Shown: positions 1 to 9,177 of the stretch, piece after piece | Layout: the number at the start of each line of letters is the position of its first letter | Position numbering within the stretch: the first letter of the stretch is position 1 | Origin: Conoideocrella luteorostrata | Taxonomy: Eukaryota > Ascomycota > Sordariomycetes > Hypocreales > Clavicipitaceae | DNA: 23,800 bases | Assembly (NCBI GenBank): GCA_032433595.1 | Contig: JASWJB010000478.1 | Span: forward strand, 1-23,800 | Direction: 5' to 3' | Notes under the pieces: generated by a model | What the model was told of the DNA's origin: nothing | Databases searched by the model: none | What the model saw: only the letters and a program-made list of their open reading frames with translations | Position numbers and translations under genes: made by a program

Positions 1-748
1 TTTGAACAATAGGGTCTTCCATGGTGCGGTTGCGCCTAGAGACGCATGCTTTTCATCTCCTTGGAATGACGTATCTGTGTGCTTTTGCAATAAAAGCGAC
101 GTTTCAAATTTTTGTTGGTTGTGCTTTCAGTTTATACTAGGCGTTTTGCAAGACGGAAAGGTTTGATGAGCAAGTCCGATGTACACAGTCACTAGGCCAT
201 GAAACATTAACGTCCAACTTACCCAGATAGAGCAAGGATACTTTTCATTTTTTTCCTTCCCCATACTCTTCTCCCATCACAGGCATGAGAGAGTATAAAG
301 TTGCTGTTGCCTGCGTAAATGAGACTCGGTGACACTAAATTGACTAGAGACGGCGTTTTACATGTCTTGTACTGTAGTGCTGGTGCTGGTGCTGGTGCTG
401 TTGGCCGTGGCTGGTCATCTGCAGTTTGGGATGCGTGCACATGACCAGTCGCGCCCACAACATCTGACCCAGCGCAGCCACCGCTGCTTCAGCTTGTGCC
501 TACCACAAACTGTTGACAACTTGTAAATATGGCGAATTTCAAGTCCCGCAGTCGCGGGCGCCTGACCGCTCGAGAGAGAAGGCGTGCTCCTCGCGGTGCT
601 GTAGTTACGTCTCTTCTAGGCATGACTTGTTGCGAGGATATCAAGACGTCGCTGGCTCAGCTCGGTGGCTTCAGATTTCTGGCTTTCCTTGCATCCTAAT
701 TTGAATCTCGGCAACGACTAGTTTGGTTCATTTCCCAAGGCCTCTTTC
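1..748. other. 5' flank of the CorA-like gene, no gene seen
   Basis: I see no supported coding sequence here. The short open frames are not protein-like and resemble no family I know. The stretch holds four tandem copies of GTGCTG at 377-400 and probably contains the promoter and leader of the CorA-like gene that starts at 749. The first few hundred bases could also include the end of a transcript from outside the window, which I cannot tell. Confidence 0.5.
377..400. repeat. (GTGCTG)4 microsatellite
   Basis: Four perfect tandem copies of the hexamer GTGCTG, about 350 bp upstream of the CorA-like start codon. It is a simple-sequence repeat with no evident function. Confidence 0.9.
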
Positions 749-2278
749 ATGAATTCCAACCCAGAACGAGATTTGGCGAGGGAGCAACGTCTGAGACGTT
801 ACTCCGGATCACGAAGCGTGTCTCGCCAGCACGTCTCCCCAAACCGCAACCAAGAGCATAACCCCGATCTGTCGTCATCTCCTTCTCCGGGCTACGTCCT
901 GGAGTGGTCGTCGGTTCATTCGCATGCGCCTCAGCATAGACATATTCTGTCGAGCATAGAGGAACTCCGAACCGAGATACTGGCGGGCGAGTCAAGAAGC
1001 GGCGAGGGAAGATCGCTTGTCCTCCGAACCGGACGTATCGACGCCGTCGTCCGGGATACTTTACAGAGTGTGGCTGGCGTGGATGCCGACTTCATCGATG
1101 CTCATGTAGATGGGAAGCCGTACAGACCGAGAACACGCGTTGGACGGCCTAGATGGTGGTGTTGGAAATATCCTGAGGTTGCTGCCGGGACTGCCGGGAC
1201 GGGCCCATCGGCATATCGACCTGGGAAGGGGCAGGTATTGACCATCTCGAGAGCGAGTCTCTGGATGGGATCTGATATGCCCATCTTGTTCATTGGACAG
1301 AACCGAGTGCTGGAGCACCCTCACCCTCGTGAACATCGGGCGGCACCGAAATTAAAGCATCAAAATGCAGTTACAGCCATGAGCCAACTTGCATCCTACG
1401 GTGCGACTGGAAGCTACACCATGCCTATTTCTTCGTCATCGTCATCATCGCCAAGAAGATCCGAAATGTCGTCGTTTGAAGAAGATCTCTGGGAGACGCT
1501 CGTTTCCCTTGGAGGGGCAAGCGACACATCGCTGGAAGAAATATTCGGAGAGTTAATCTACGACCGATGGGTGGACTGCCTGGCTGCCATGCGTCTCGAG
1601 ACACATCACTGGGAGCTGGAGCAAAGCTCGTTCTGGAGAGTCATGGCTTCGCTGGAAATAAACCTCGATGAGGCAAAATACATGTCCCGTCGGGGTAAGC
1701 AGCTCGATGTTGTGGCTGTTTCTGCCTGGGGCGACTTGATACAGAGGCTTCAGCTGAGGATACAGCTCCGTCAGCCGACTATCCATGCGGAACTGCAGAG
1801 ACAGCAGCACCGTGCGTTGTCTAAGCCTGAGACCGACAATGACAGGAGTCTGGACAGGGTCGCGTACCTGGGCGGGCTTTCACTGCCGCTGATGGTGGTA
1901 GCGAGTATACTGGCCATAGAAGGGGATTACGGGCCCGAGGGAGGCAATTTCTGGGTGTTTTGGGTGGCGAGCTTCGTGGCGAGCGTGTTGACGGTCTTGA
2001 TTATATATGCGGATCAGTTGCGCTCAGCGGAGGTGTGGTTGGAGATTGGCGACTTTGATGACGAGGACGAGTTGGCAGAAGAGGCTGAGGAGGAGAGGAG
2101 GTTTTCGAGCAGGTATCTTGTCCAGAAGTGGGCAGATGGGTCAAGGGGGAAGACGTGGAAGAAGAAGGAGTTGGGCTGGGGGGGCGCGGTAAAGAAGATG
2201 AGTGGATGGTATACGTGGAGGGCGGATCCGAGGTTGGCGTTTAGGAGGCCGGGAGAGGTGTTGAGGCCGAAATTTTAA
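749..2278 (+). CDS. CorA-like two-pass membrane protein
   Basis: Single-exon gene of 509 aa. The first 80 residues are polar and likely disordered. Residues about 85-160 follow the pattern of fungal CorA-like proteins (LVLRTGRIDAVVRDTL, then VDADFIDAHV, then RWWCWKYPE), and a serine run lies near residues 226-234. Two hydrophobic segments near the C-terminus, about 371-393 and 400-422, are joined by a short loop containing EGDYGPEGGNFWVFW. This is the fungal version of the CorA TM1-loop-TM2 hairpin, but the canonical GMN selectivity motif of true Mg2+ channels is absent. A strongly acidic stretch follows TM2, and the tail is basic. By family it would sit in a membrane, and cation transport is possible but unproven. 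The start is the first in-frame ATG that gives the whole conserved region. It converges on the SerRS gene 221 bp downstream. Confidence 0.8.
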   Translation: MNSNPERDLAREQRLRRYSGSRSVSRQHVSPNRNQEHNPDLSSSPSPGYVLEWSSVHSHAPQHRHILSSIEELRTEILAGESRSGEGRSLVLRTGRIDAVVRDTLQSVAGVDADFIDAHVDGKPYRPRTRVGRPRWWCWKYPEVAAGTAGTGPSAYRPGKGQVLTISRASLWMGSDMPILFIGQNRVLEHPHPREHRAAPKLKHQNAVTAMSQLASYGATGSYTMPISSSSSSSPRRSEMSSFEEDLWETLVSLGGASDTSLEEIFGELIYDRWVDCLAAMRLETHHWELEQSSFWRVMASLEINLDEAKYMSRRGKQLDVVAVSAWGDLIQRLQLRIQLRQPTIHAELQRQQHRALSKPETDNDRSLDRVAYLGGLSLPLMVVASILAIEGDYGPEGGNFWVFWVASFVASVLTVLIIYADQLRSAEVWLEIGDFDDEDELAEEAEEERRFSSRYLVQKWADGSRGKTWKKKELGWGGAVKKMSGWYTWRADPRLAFRRPGEVLRPKF

Positions 2279-2499
2279 GTGATGATGACAATTATTAGGG
2301 ATGTTGAACATGGATTAGATAACGTCTGAGCGGTAAGGGAATAGAGCGCAGAATAGGTGGTGATTCCGAATGAATGTGATATGCATTAACGTCAGCATAG
2401 CGACTGACTACACTGTTACAATATGCCCGCTTATGATGGATGGTTCAGTCTCCAATATAAAAATACAATGTCGTACATTTTCAAGGGCCGTACAAGTCC

Positions 2500-4092
2500 C
2501 TAGATCTGCTCAGATGCATCCTTCCCCTGAAATGTCACCTCTCTTGCACTCCTCGGCCTGCCAATCCGGCCAATCCTCTCCTTGCCGTCCATCCAAGGCT
2601 GCAAGACTTCCGGGATGGCCACCGTGCCGGTCTCTTCGTCCCATCCGTTTTCCAGCAGCGCCGCAATAACGCGTGGAACCGCCAGAGCGGTGCCGTTCAA
2701 CGTCCACGGGAATGTAATCTTGCCGTCGACCCGGGTGCGCGTCGAAAGTCGCCTGGTCTGGTAGTCGCTGCACATGCTCGCGGACGTGAGCTCGCCCCAG
2801 CCGTTGTTTTTGTTTTTGTTTTTGTCCCCGTTCTTGTTGTTCTGCTGCCTGCTGGGGAACCAGGCCTCGATGTCGACCTTGCGAGTCGCGGATGCGCCGA
2901 GATCCGCAGTGGGCATTTCTAGCACCCTGCAGTACAGACCGAGCGACTGCAGAATCTCGGTCTGGATATCCAAGACCTCCTCGTATGTGTCCTCCGCGAG
3001 CGTCTCGTCCGGGGCCGTCCACGCAAACATCTCCACCTTTGTGAACTCGTGGACGCGGTAGAGGCCCTTGGTGTCGGCTCCGCGAGCGCCAGCCTCGGCG
3101 CGGTAGCATCTAGACACGGCGACTCGCTTCAGGGGCAGGTCCTCGACGTCAATTGTGGTGTTGGCCTTCATGCCGGCGAGCGAAATTTCCGACGTCCCCG
3201 CCAGGCACATCTCCGGCACGCCTCTCTGGGCGTCGGATTGCGACTGGGCCACCGTGTAGACCTGCTGCTCGCCATGTTGGTCGCGCGGCTGGAAACCGCA
3301 CGCCGCCCCGATGTGGCTGTATACCATGGTGGGAGGCGAGACTTGCGTCCAGCCGTGCTTGGTGGCCACGGAGAGGGCATACTGGATGAGCGCCTGCTCG
3401 AGCTGTGCGGCCTCGCCGAGGAGGTAGTACCACCCCCAGCCGGATGTGGTTGCGGCGCCGGAGAAGTCGAACAGGCCCAGCTCAGATCCGATGTGTACGT
3501 GAGACCGCCAGGATGGAGAATCGTGCGCCTCGTCAAACGGGGGCGCCTCGTTGATGTAGCTCAGGCGAACGGCCTCCTCGCCACGAGGGGTATTCTCACT
3601 CGTGAGGTTGGGCATCTCCAGCGCCAGCGCCTCCATCTCCGCCACGGCCTCGGCCTCGCCCCTCTCAATGCTGGACAGCTGGCCCTTCAGGTCCCTCGCC
3701 TCCGACTGCACCTGGTCGCGGCTCATCTCGCGAACATCCTGGAGCTCATCGTCTCCGCTGCTGGTGGCGGGATTGGCGAGGAGCTTCCTCAGCAGGTTGG
3801 ACCTTTCGCGGAGGGAGCGGCCTTGCTTTTGCAGATGCTGCCATTTGGAGTGCAGTTCTAGGATTTTGGCTGGGTTCTTGGCCTGGCCTTTGTAGTTGCG
3901 CTCCAGGCAGGTGAGCTCGTACAGCTCGGGGTTCTGGCGCATGTGCTTGATGTCGATGATGGGTTTGGGCGCTATGGAGGGCCGCCTGCTGTCTGCAAAG
4001 GTGCGCGCCGGGGTGGCTAGGCCCCGTCGTGGTTTGAGGACCCGGAGCCGGAGCCGGAGATGGCAGTGTAGACATGTTGGTGGCCGGTTCAT
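2500..4092 (-). CDS. DIA4: Seryl-tRNA synthetase, mitochondrial
   Basis: Class II aminoacyl-tRNA synthetase that charges mitochondrial tRNA-Ser with serine. Single exon, 530 aa from the first in-frame ATG (4092-4090), which sits in a good fungal context (ACCACCATG). The N-terminus is rich in Arg and Leu with no acidic residues for about 30 residues, as expected of a mitochondrial presequence. The tRNA-binding helical arm spans about 48-165. The serine-binding TSE is at 300-302, motif 2 (CYRAEAGARG...VHEFTKVE) at about 327-354, and motif 3 (LNGTALAVPR) at 465-474. The loop before the conserved GELTSAS...DYQTRR block carries an Asn/Lys-rich insert at about 417-432, encoded by a (GTTTTT)n-type repeat. 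The frame stays open upstream of the ATG to 4260 without another ATG. S. cerevisiae DIA4 is the closest named homologue I can offer. The assignment is firm. Confidence 0.95.
   Translation of the reverse strand: MNRPPTCLHCHLRLRLRVLKPRRGLATPARTFADSRRPSIAPKPIIDIKHMRQNPELYELTCLERNYKGQAKNPAKILELHSKWQHLQKQGRSLRERSNLLRKLLANPATSSGDDELQDVREMSRDQVQSEARDLKGQLSSIERGEAEAVAEMEALALEMPNLTSENTPRGEEAVRLSYINEAPPFDEAHDSPSWRSHVHIGSELGLFDFSGAATTSGWGWYYLLGEAAQLEQALIQYALSVATKHGWTQVSPPTMVYSHIGAACGFQPRDQHGEQQVYTVAQSQSDAQRGVPEMCLAGTSEISLAGMKANTTIDVEDLPLKRVAVSRCYRAEAGARGADTKGLYRVHEFTKVEMFAWTAPDETLAEDTYEEVLDIQTEILQSLGLYCRVLEMPTADLGASATRKVDIEAWFPSRQQNNKNGDKNKNKNNGWGELTSASMCSDYQTRRLSTRTRVDGKITFPWTLNGTALAVPRVIAALLENGWDEETGTVAIPEVLQPWMDGKERIGRIGRPRSAREVTFQGKDASEQI
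2806..2824. repeat. (GTTTTT)3 repeat inside the SerRS CDS
   Basis: Three tandem GTTTTT units followed by T/G-rich sequence. Read on the minus strand they encode the Lys/Asn run inserted into the SerRS catalytic domain. Confidence 0.85.
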
Positions 4093-4156
4093 GGTGGTTG
4101 TTGCTGTTGCAGTTGTTGTTGCAGTTGTTGTTGCAGTTGCAGTTGCGGTTGCAGTT
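4093..4156 (-). repeat. CAACTG/CAACAA repeat directly upstream of the SerRS ATG
   Basis: On the sense (minus) strand this is a run of CAACTG and CAACAA units ending immediately before the SerRS start codon. If transcribed it would be a low-structure A/C-rich leader. It is also in frame with the CDS and without stops, so a non-AUG start upstream would add an Ala/Thr-repeat extension. Confidence 0.8.
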
Positions 4157-4200
4157 AAGCGCGGGGGCGCTTCAATTGGCAGCTTTGAGAGGGAGGCCAA

Positions 4201-4714
4201 GATGAGGCTAGTGAGCTGTAGAGCTTGTTCGTGGGCTTTGCTTGGCAGGCAGGGGTCTACCTAGCTAGGTAATGCGATTAGCCGATTGCGCGACACATGG
4301 TTACTACATGTGTACTTGGCCATGAATGAGTACATTCGAGAATTTACGGTTGTGCTTGTAAGGATATTATATAAATACTAAAGTATACGAACAGATGACT
4401 GGATTTACATGCAGTTTTGAATTTCTGTGGTTTGTCACACACACCCACCAGCATCCACGCATACAGGTGGGTGACGCACAACCAGCAACGTACCTCCGAT
4501 CCAGCCAAAGGACCAGCCTAGAAACCAAATCAATTCGTACAAGCTGGCGGTGGGTTTGTGAATGTTGATGCCAATGTGCACAACTAAACACATGCTAGAA
4601 AGAGCCTTACGTGATATGACAAGAGTCTTCTTTTATTCTTCTAGTAATTGTATCGGCAGCTAAGCTCGACGAGGTATCTCCTTCAACCCAGTATACGCTG
4701 TTGGCTTCTTAATC
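4201..4714. other. Intergenic, SerRS 5' side to Arp10 3' side
   Basis: No gene is supported here. It should contain the SerRS promoter and the Arp10 3' end. A CACCCACC...GGTGGGTG inverted repeat (4442-4473) lies within it, flanked by CA-rich DNA. Confidence 0.55.
4442..4473. repeat. 8-bp inverted repeat (potential hairpin)
   Basis: CACCCACC at 4442-4449 and its exact reverse complement GGTGGGTG at 4466-4473 are separated by 16 nt. It is about 240 bp downstream of the Arp10 stop. It could form a short hairpin or be paired binding sites. An 8-bp arm can arise by chance. Confidence 0.6.
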
Positions 4715-6441
4715 TTACAAGGTGCCCCAAATACCAAGGGTCCAATTCGTGTGATGGCCGCCGCTGCCTCGTATCAAACCGCTCGCCCCCATGCTCTGCC
4801 GCTGCTGGGTCTTCACATCAACCTCACTGGGGCGAGAAGCTCCATTGGCACCCTGCTGCAACCACAGCTCCCTATCGACAATCGCCATTGCTGGAATCTT
4901 CAGTTGACACAGCAGACTTGCTCCGGCCCAAGGTCCCAGTGAGTGTATGGCTCGAAGCTGGCCTTGGAATTGGGGCTGAACCGGTCGGTTTCTAGCAATT
5001 TTTGCCTCAATCGCATCTTCCTGTGACTCTGTCGTTCCTGTCTCGGATCGAATTCCGTCAGACTCGTCACCGCCAGATTCGGACGTCGCGACAGATGAGA
5101 TGCTAGACCTCTGGAGGCTTCCTTGGCGCTGAAATCTCTGATTACTCCGTAGTTGCTCAACGCCTTTCCCAAATACGGGTTCCCACCCTCTCTGTGCGAC
5201 AATACTGGTGACCTCATCCATCACTCTCTCCTTGATCCCCAGAATGTTTGAGCAGCCTCCGGTAAACACAATTCGGGACATGCAGACCGCCCTTACATCT
5301 AGAGGGAGCTGCAACAGGTGGTGATACACGAGTAAATGCAACGGTAGCTCATGGTCGTCGAATGTGGACCGAGCGGCTAAAGGGTCAAAAAATGCGTCAT
5401 CGCAAGTGTCAGCAAGCTTGTTGAAAGGTATATGAATAGTTGACGGGGGGTTCGTAGATCGAAGAGGCACTTCAGCAATGCCGCTTGGCTGACGTGACTC
5501 GGCTTCATATTCATCCTGTTCCTCGACGGTATCTAACTGCGTCGACTGTCGTTGCGACGACTTGAATGCGGACGGTCGACACCACAGCAGCCGACATGAT
5601 ATCTCTTCGCATTCTTCGAAGGACACCGCCTTGATTCCAGACTCTTCGTCGTCTTCGGCAGTGGGTATCAAGCCATGAAGGAGCTTATAGAGCTCCTCAT
5701 TGAGATTCTTACCGCCCCTCACCGTCCTTGTACTCTTTACTTCTCTGTATTCGTATATACTGGTCACGACCGTCTCATTCCACCCCATGTCTACTACTAA
5801 GGCAGAGCGGATCCCGGCTCCGACGGCCACCATGGTTGGTGTTGACATGAGTGATACTATGGGTGTTTGAAAGTTTGTAAACAAGGTGTCTAATAATGCA
5901 GATAGCAGCGGAACTGGAACAGCAGAGTCCAAAACCAGCCCAATGCGTCTAGGACGAGAGTCGATGAGCAGGAACCTGACGTGTTGTTAGAAATGTGACC
6001 TCATATAACCGTATACCGCTGAGATATATACCTTGTGAAAGCATCTCGCAATAACCGGCCCAGTTTGTCTTGAAACAAGCCCAAGTCAACATCTCGTAAG
6101 TCGTACCGCCATATTTCGTAATCAGAAGCCCATTTTCCTGAATTCCCCGAATTTGGTCCCAGCCAAGTTCTAAAATCCCCAACCCGTCTCTGCTGCTCTG
6201 GTCCGCACGTCAAGCAAGCCTTCGGCTGTGAGTCTCCGGCAAAGCCTGCGCGGATAAAACGCGAGCCCAACTCCAGAATGATAAAGTCGTCATCTGCTCG
6301 GATCGTCGAGGGCGAGCCAAATGATGAAGGAATTGTTCTTGGCGGGGTGTGAGGTGTTGATCCGCTTGATGGAGCTTGCGACGTTGATCTGATGTTGGCG
6401 ATGCTTCTATGAGCAAGCGTGGTGCCCGCAGCAGAAGACAT
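4715..6441 (-). CDS. ARP10: Actin-related protein Arp10/Arp11, dynactin pointed-end subunit
   Basis: Exons 6441..6032 and 5975..4715, with a 56-nt intron (GTATAT donor, CTAAC branch, CAG acceptor). Spliced product 556 aa. After about 50 disordered residues the actin fold begins with LELGSRFIRAGFAGDSQPKA (about 56-75), the counterpart of the actin phosphate-1 loop. The phosphate-2 position reads DMGWNETVV (about 199-207), and the adenosine-side motif TGGCSN is near 375-380. A Ser/Glu-rich insertion of about 60 residues (about 408-470) precedes the conserved end (SLGPWAGASLL...RELWLQQG). These features and the length fit the Arp10/Arp11 branch, which caps the pointed end of the dynactin Arp1 filament (Neurospora ro-7 type) and supports dynein-driven nuclear migration. 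The acidic and phosphate-loop residues are degenerate, so ATP hydrolysis is doubtful. It is divergently transcribed from GEN1. The subfamily is less certain than the actin fold. Confidence 0.85.
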
Positions 6442-6764
6442 GGCCGGATTGCATTCAACTCAGTTCGGAAACCGAGTGGGCTTTGAAATTCACTCTGCGA
6501 TTTGCATACTCATGTTCAACCAGCATGAGCTCGCATTCATCAGTGGGAAACGGCATATGCGCTTACTGGTGAGTGAGTGAGTGAGTGAGCTGATGGACCA
6601 ACCAACCCCTGATGCACTAGACGATAGTGGTCGGTGCATTAAACGCCGACGCGCCGACTAAGTCAACAAAGCGTAGTGTCGCCTCGGCGACGTGGGGCTC
6701 ACCCTCCAGTTACAACATTCGACAAAGATCACGCTTTGGGTGTTCGCTTATAAGCCTGCCCAAA
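6442..6764. promoter_or_regulatory. Shared divergent promoter of Arp10 and GEN1
   Basis: 323 bp separate the two start codons. It contains a (GTGA)n microsatellite at 6569-6589 and the element GACGCGCCG at 6648-6656, an MCB/E2F-like sequence with an ACGCG core about 110 bp upstream of the GEN1 ATG. The near-palindrome GACTAAGTC follows at about 6656-6664. Function is inferred from position and motif only. Confidence 0.5.
6569..6589. repeat. (GTGA)5 microsatellite
   Basis: Tandem GTGA units in the Arp10/GEN1 divergent promoter. Length polymorphism is likely, and no function is evident. Confidence 0.9.
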
Positions 6765-9177
6765 ATGGGCATCAAAGGGTAACTATTCGCGTGAATTTTC
6801 TGATTCTGTATTTTAATTTTTTGTTACAAGGCTAACTCTGTCAGCATTTACGGAGAGCTTGGCCAGGGCAAACGCATCTCGTTGTCCAAGCTGGCAGCCG
6901 ATAGCTTCGAATCCAAAAATAGACCATACAGAATCGCTATTGACATTGCAATATGGCAGTTCCAGACTCAGGCGGCGCGAGGTATGCTGCCCCGGCGTGT
7001 TTTATTCATTCGACTCAGCATACAGGCCTGTACTGACTTCTCTAGGCGGCACAAACCCTGCGATACGCACGCTCTTCTATCGCTTAGTCCGATTGCTTGC
7101 CACACCTATACAGCCAATCTTCGTGTTTGACGGTCCGCACAAACCGGCATTCAAAAGAAATAAACGATCAGGTCGAGGTGATGGTGTGGCCACGGCAATG
7201 GCGAAGCGACTAATAAGACTATTTGGATTTCCGGTACATGACGCGCCCGGGGAAGCTGAGGCAGAATGTGCACTGCTTCAACGACATGGAGTGGTCGACG
7301 CCGTCCTTAGCGAAGATGTTGATACTATAATGTTCGGTTGTACACAAACTCTGCGCAACTGGTCGTCGGAAGGGAGAACCTCGAAGACGCCAACGCACGT
7401 TTCCCTGTACGATGTACACGACATGAAATTAAAAGACCTGGGCCTTGATCGGGAGGGAATGGTACTAGTTGCATTGATGAGCGGTGGAGACTATTTGCCA
7501 GATGGTATACGTGGTTGCGGTGTTAAAGTGGCATGCGAAGCTGCTAAAGCAGGCTTTGGCAAATCCATATGTCGTCTTAAGGCGTCCGACAAGGAAGGGA
7601 TCCAGGCGTGGCGCAAAGCGGTAATACACGAACTTCATACCAACGAGAAGAGATATTTTCGAACCAAACACAAGGCACTAAAGATACCGGAAGATTTTCC
7701 CAACCTCGAAGTCTTGCGGTACTACACCCATCCCGTGGTTTCAGCCGAGTCGAGCATACCAGGCATTCGACAAAAACTGGAGCAAAAATCCGATATCCAC
7801 TTGGAGGCGCTACGTGAGTTTACTAGAGAGACGTTTGATTGGGATTATCGAATAGGAGCTATTAAATTTGTTCGAGTCTTAAGCCAAGCTTTGTTAGTGC
7901 AGAAGATGACTGAGAAGTCGGATGGCCGTCATGTTAAACGCATTTCTGGGCGACGAACACACTTCAGCACTGATGGCATGCCTGAAATTCGAGTAGCATA
8001 CGTTCCTGAAGAGGTTGTTCCGATTGACTTGTCAAAGGAAGTGGACGAAGTCATCAGCTACGATCGCAATGGATTGGCATTAAACAGCGACGAGGAAATC
8101 GAGGCCACCGAGACAGTTGATGATATTCCTACACGTACCCCGAAGGTTTTCGACATAACTAAACCAGACTTGGCCTGGGTCTTGGAGGGGCTGATGAGAA
8201 GGTCTGCGCCCGTAGCTCTTCACGACTGGCAGGAGAAGGAGAGGGCTAAGACCGTCCGACAATCCCCTACAAAGAAAAAGGCGGCTGCTGGGAAGTCAAG
8301 CAAAACTTCCGACATGCCTCGTGGTTCCTTTGACAAATATGTCCGAATTACAAAGGCATCCGCAGCAGTTCCCGTTCGTCAGGTCTTGTCTAAACTGCCG
8401 CTAGACCCAAGTCCAAGTCCTCCCCAGAGTCCTACCCGCCCTCAGGCCCGCCGCCCCAGTCCAAGTAAGCAAACCTCGCCCTCACCCACGAGGAGCCCGG
8501 TCAAGAAGTCGGCTGTTCAAGCAATCAACAGCTCACCAGTTACGCCTAGATCATCCGAAATCCAAAGACAACCAGAGGCGATCTATATCTCATCTAGTCC
8601 TCCGTCCGCATCTAACCGCTCACCATTACGGCCATCTTCAGGTGCAATATCGGCATCGTCTAAAAACAGCCAACTTCCTGAGTCGGTACGGTCAATTATT
8701 CAAAAAAGCAGCTCTCAAGCTCTAAAACCGTTGTTACAAAGACGTAGACAAAACACAAAACAAGGTGTTGATTCTCAAGCGACGAGATGTTTGGCAATGA
8801 AGCAGTCATCATTAGAAGCGTTTGTGATCACGTCCAAGATGTCTTTAAAGGTGCCTGAACAGGAGGACAAACACATAGACATGGAAAGCGATTCAGATCT
8901 AGATTCATTGCCATCATTTACACAGGCGAAGCCATCTGAGAAGGCGGATTCACCAGATACAACAATTACTAGACAGGAGCATGAACCCAAACAAACGGCT
9001 TCGTCGCCCAAAAAGAGGCTATTCAGACCGCGGCTCTCCGCTGCGGGCTACTTTGAGGAGGTCGAATTAAACGCCGGAGAGCGCGATGCGCAGATAGTGT
9101 CAAAGGGTGGGAAGACAAGCAGCGTTGTACGCTGGAGCGATGTTTCCATAGTCGACCTCACTGGGGATGGTTTGTAA
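6765..9177 (+). CDS. GEN1: Holliday junction resolvase, GEN1/Yen1 (Rad2/XPG family)
   Basis: Exons 6765..6778, 6845..6981 and 7046..9177, giving 760 aa. Introns are 66 and 64 nt with GTAACT/GTATGC donors and GCTAAC/CTGAC branches. The first coding exon has only 14 nt but supplies the MGIKG start that Rad2-family enzymes need. The XPG-N and XPG-I regions keep the metal-binding acids: D38, D79 (FVFDGPHKP), E120/E122/E124 (PGEAEAECALL), D141 and D143 (SEDVDTIMFG) and D199 (SGGDY). A helix-two-turn-helix follows (about 197-222). Residues about 365-452 match the place of the GEN1_C chromodomain-like module known from Chaetomium GEN1. The tail (about 460-760) is Ser/Pro-rich and disordered, with many SP-x-K/R CDK sites and basic patches. 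By family it symmetrically nicks Holliday junctions in late mitosis. It ends close to a conserved-looking GYFEEVEL segment. Confidence 0.93.

Noticed and set aside
3049..3861. 270-codon plus-strand open frame antisense to SerRS
   Set aside because: It lies wholly inside the well-supported SerRS CDS. The product has the Arg/Leu/Gly-rich composition of a GC-rich shadow frame and no recognisable motif.
4092..4200. SerRS start at 4200
   Set aside because: The codon there is TTG, not ATG. The first in-frame ATG is at 4092, has good context and begins a plausible mitochondrial presequence.
6748..6754. TTATAAG as a GEN1 TATA box
   Set aside because: It is only about 11 bp from the ATG, too close to position transcription upstream of the start codon.
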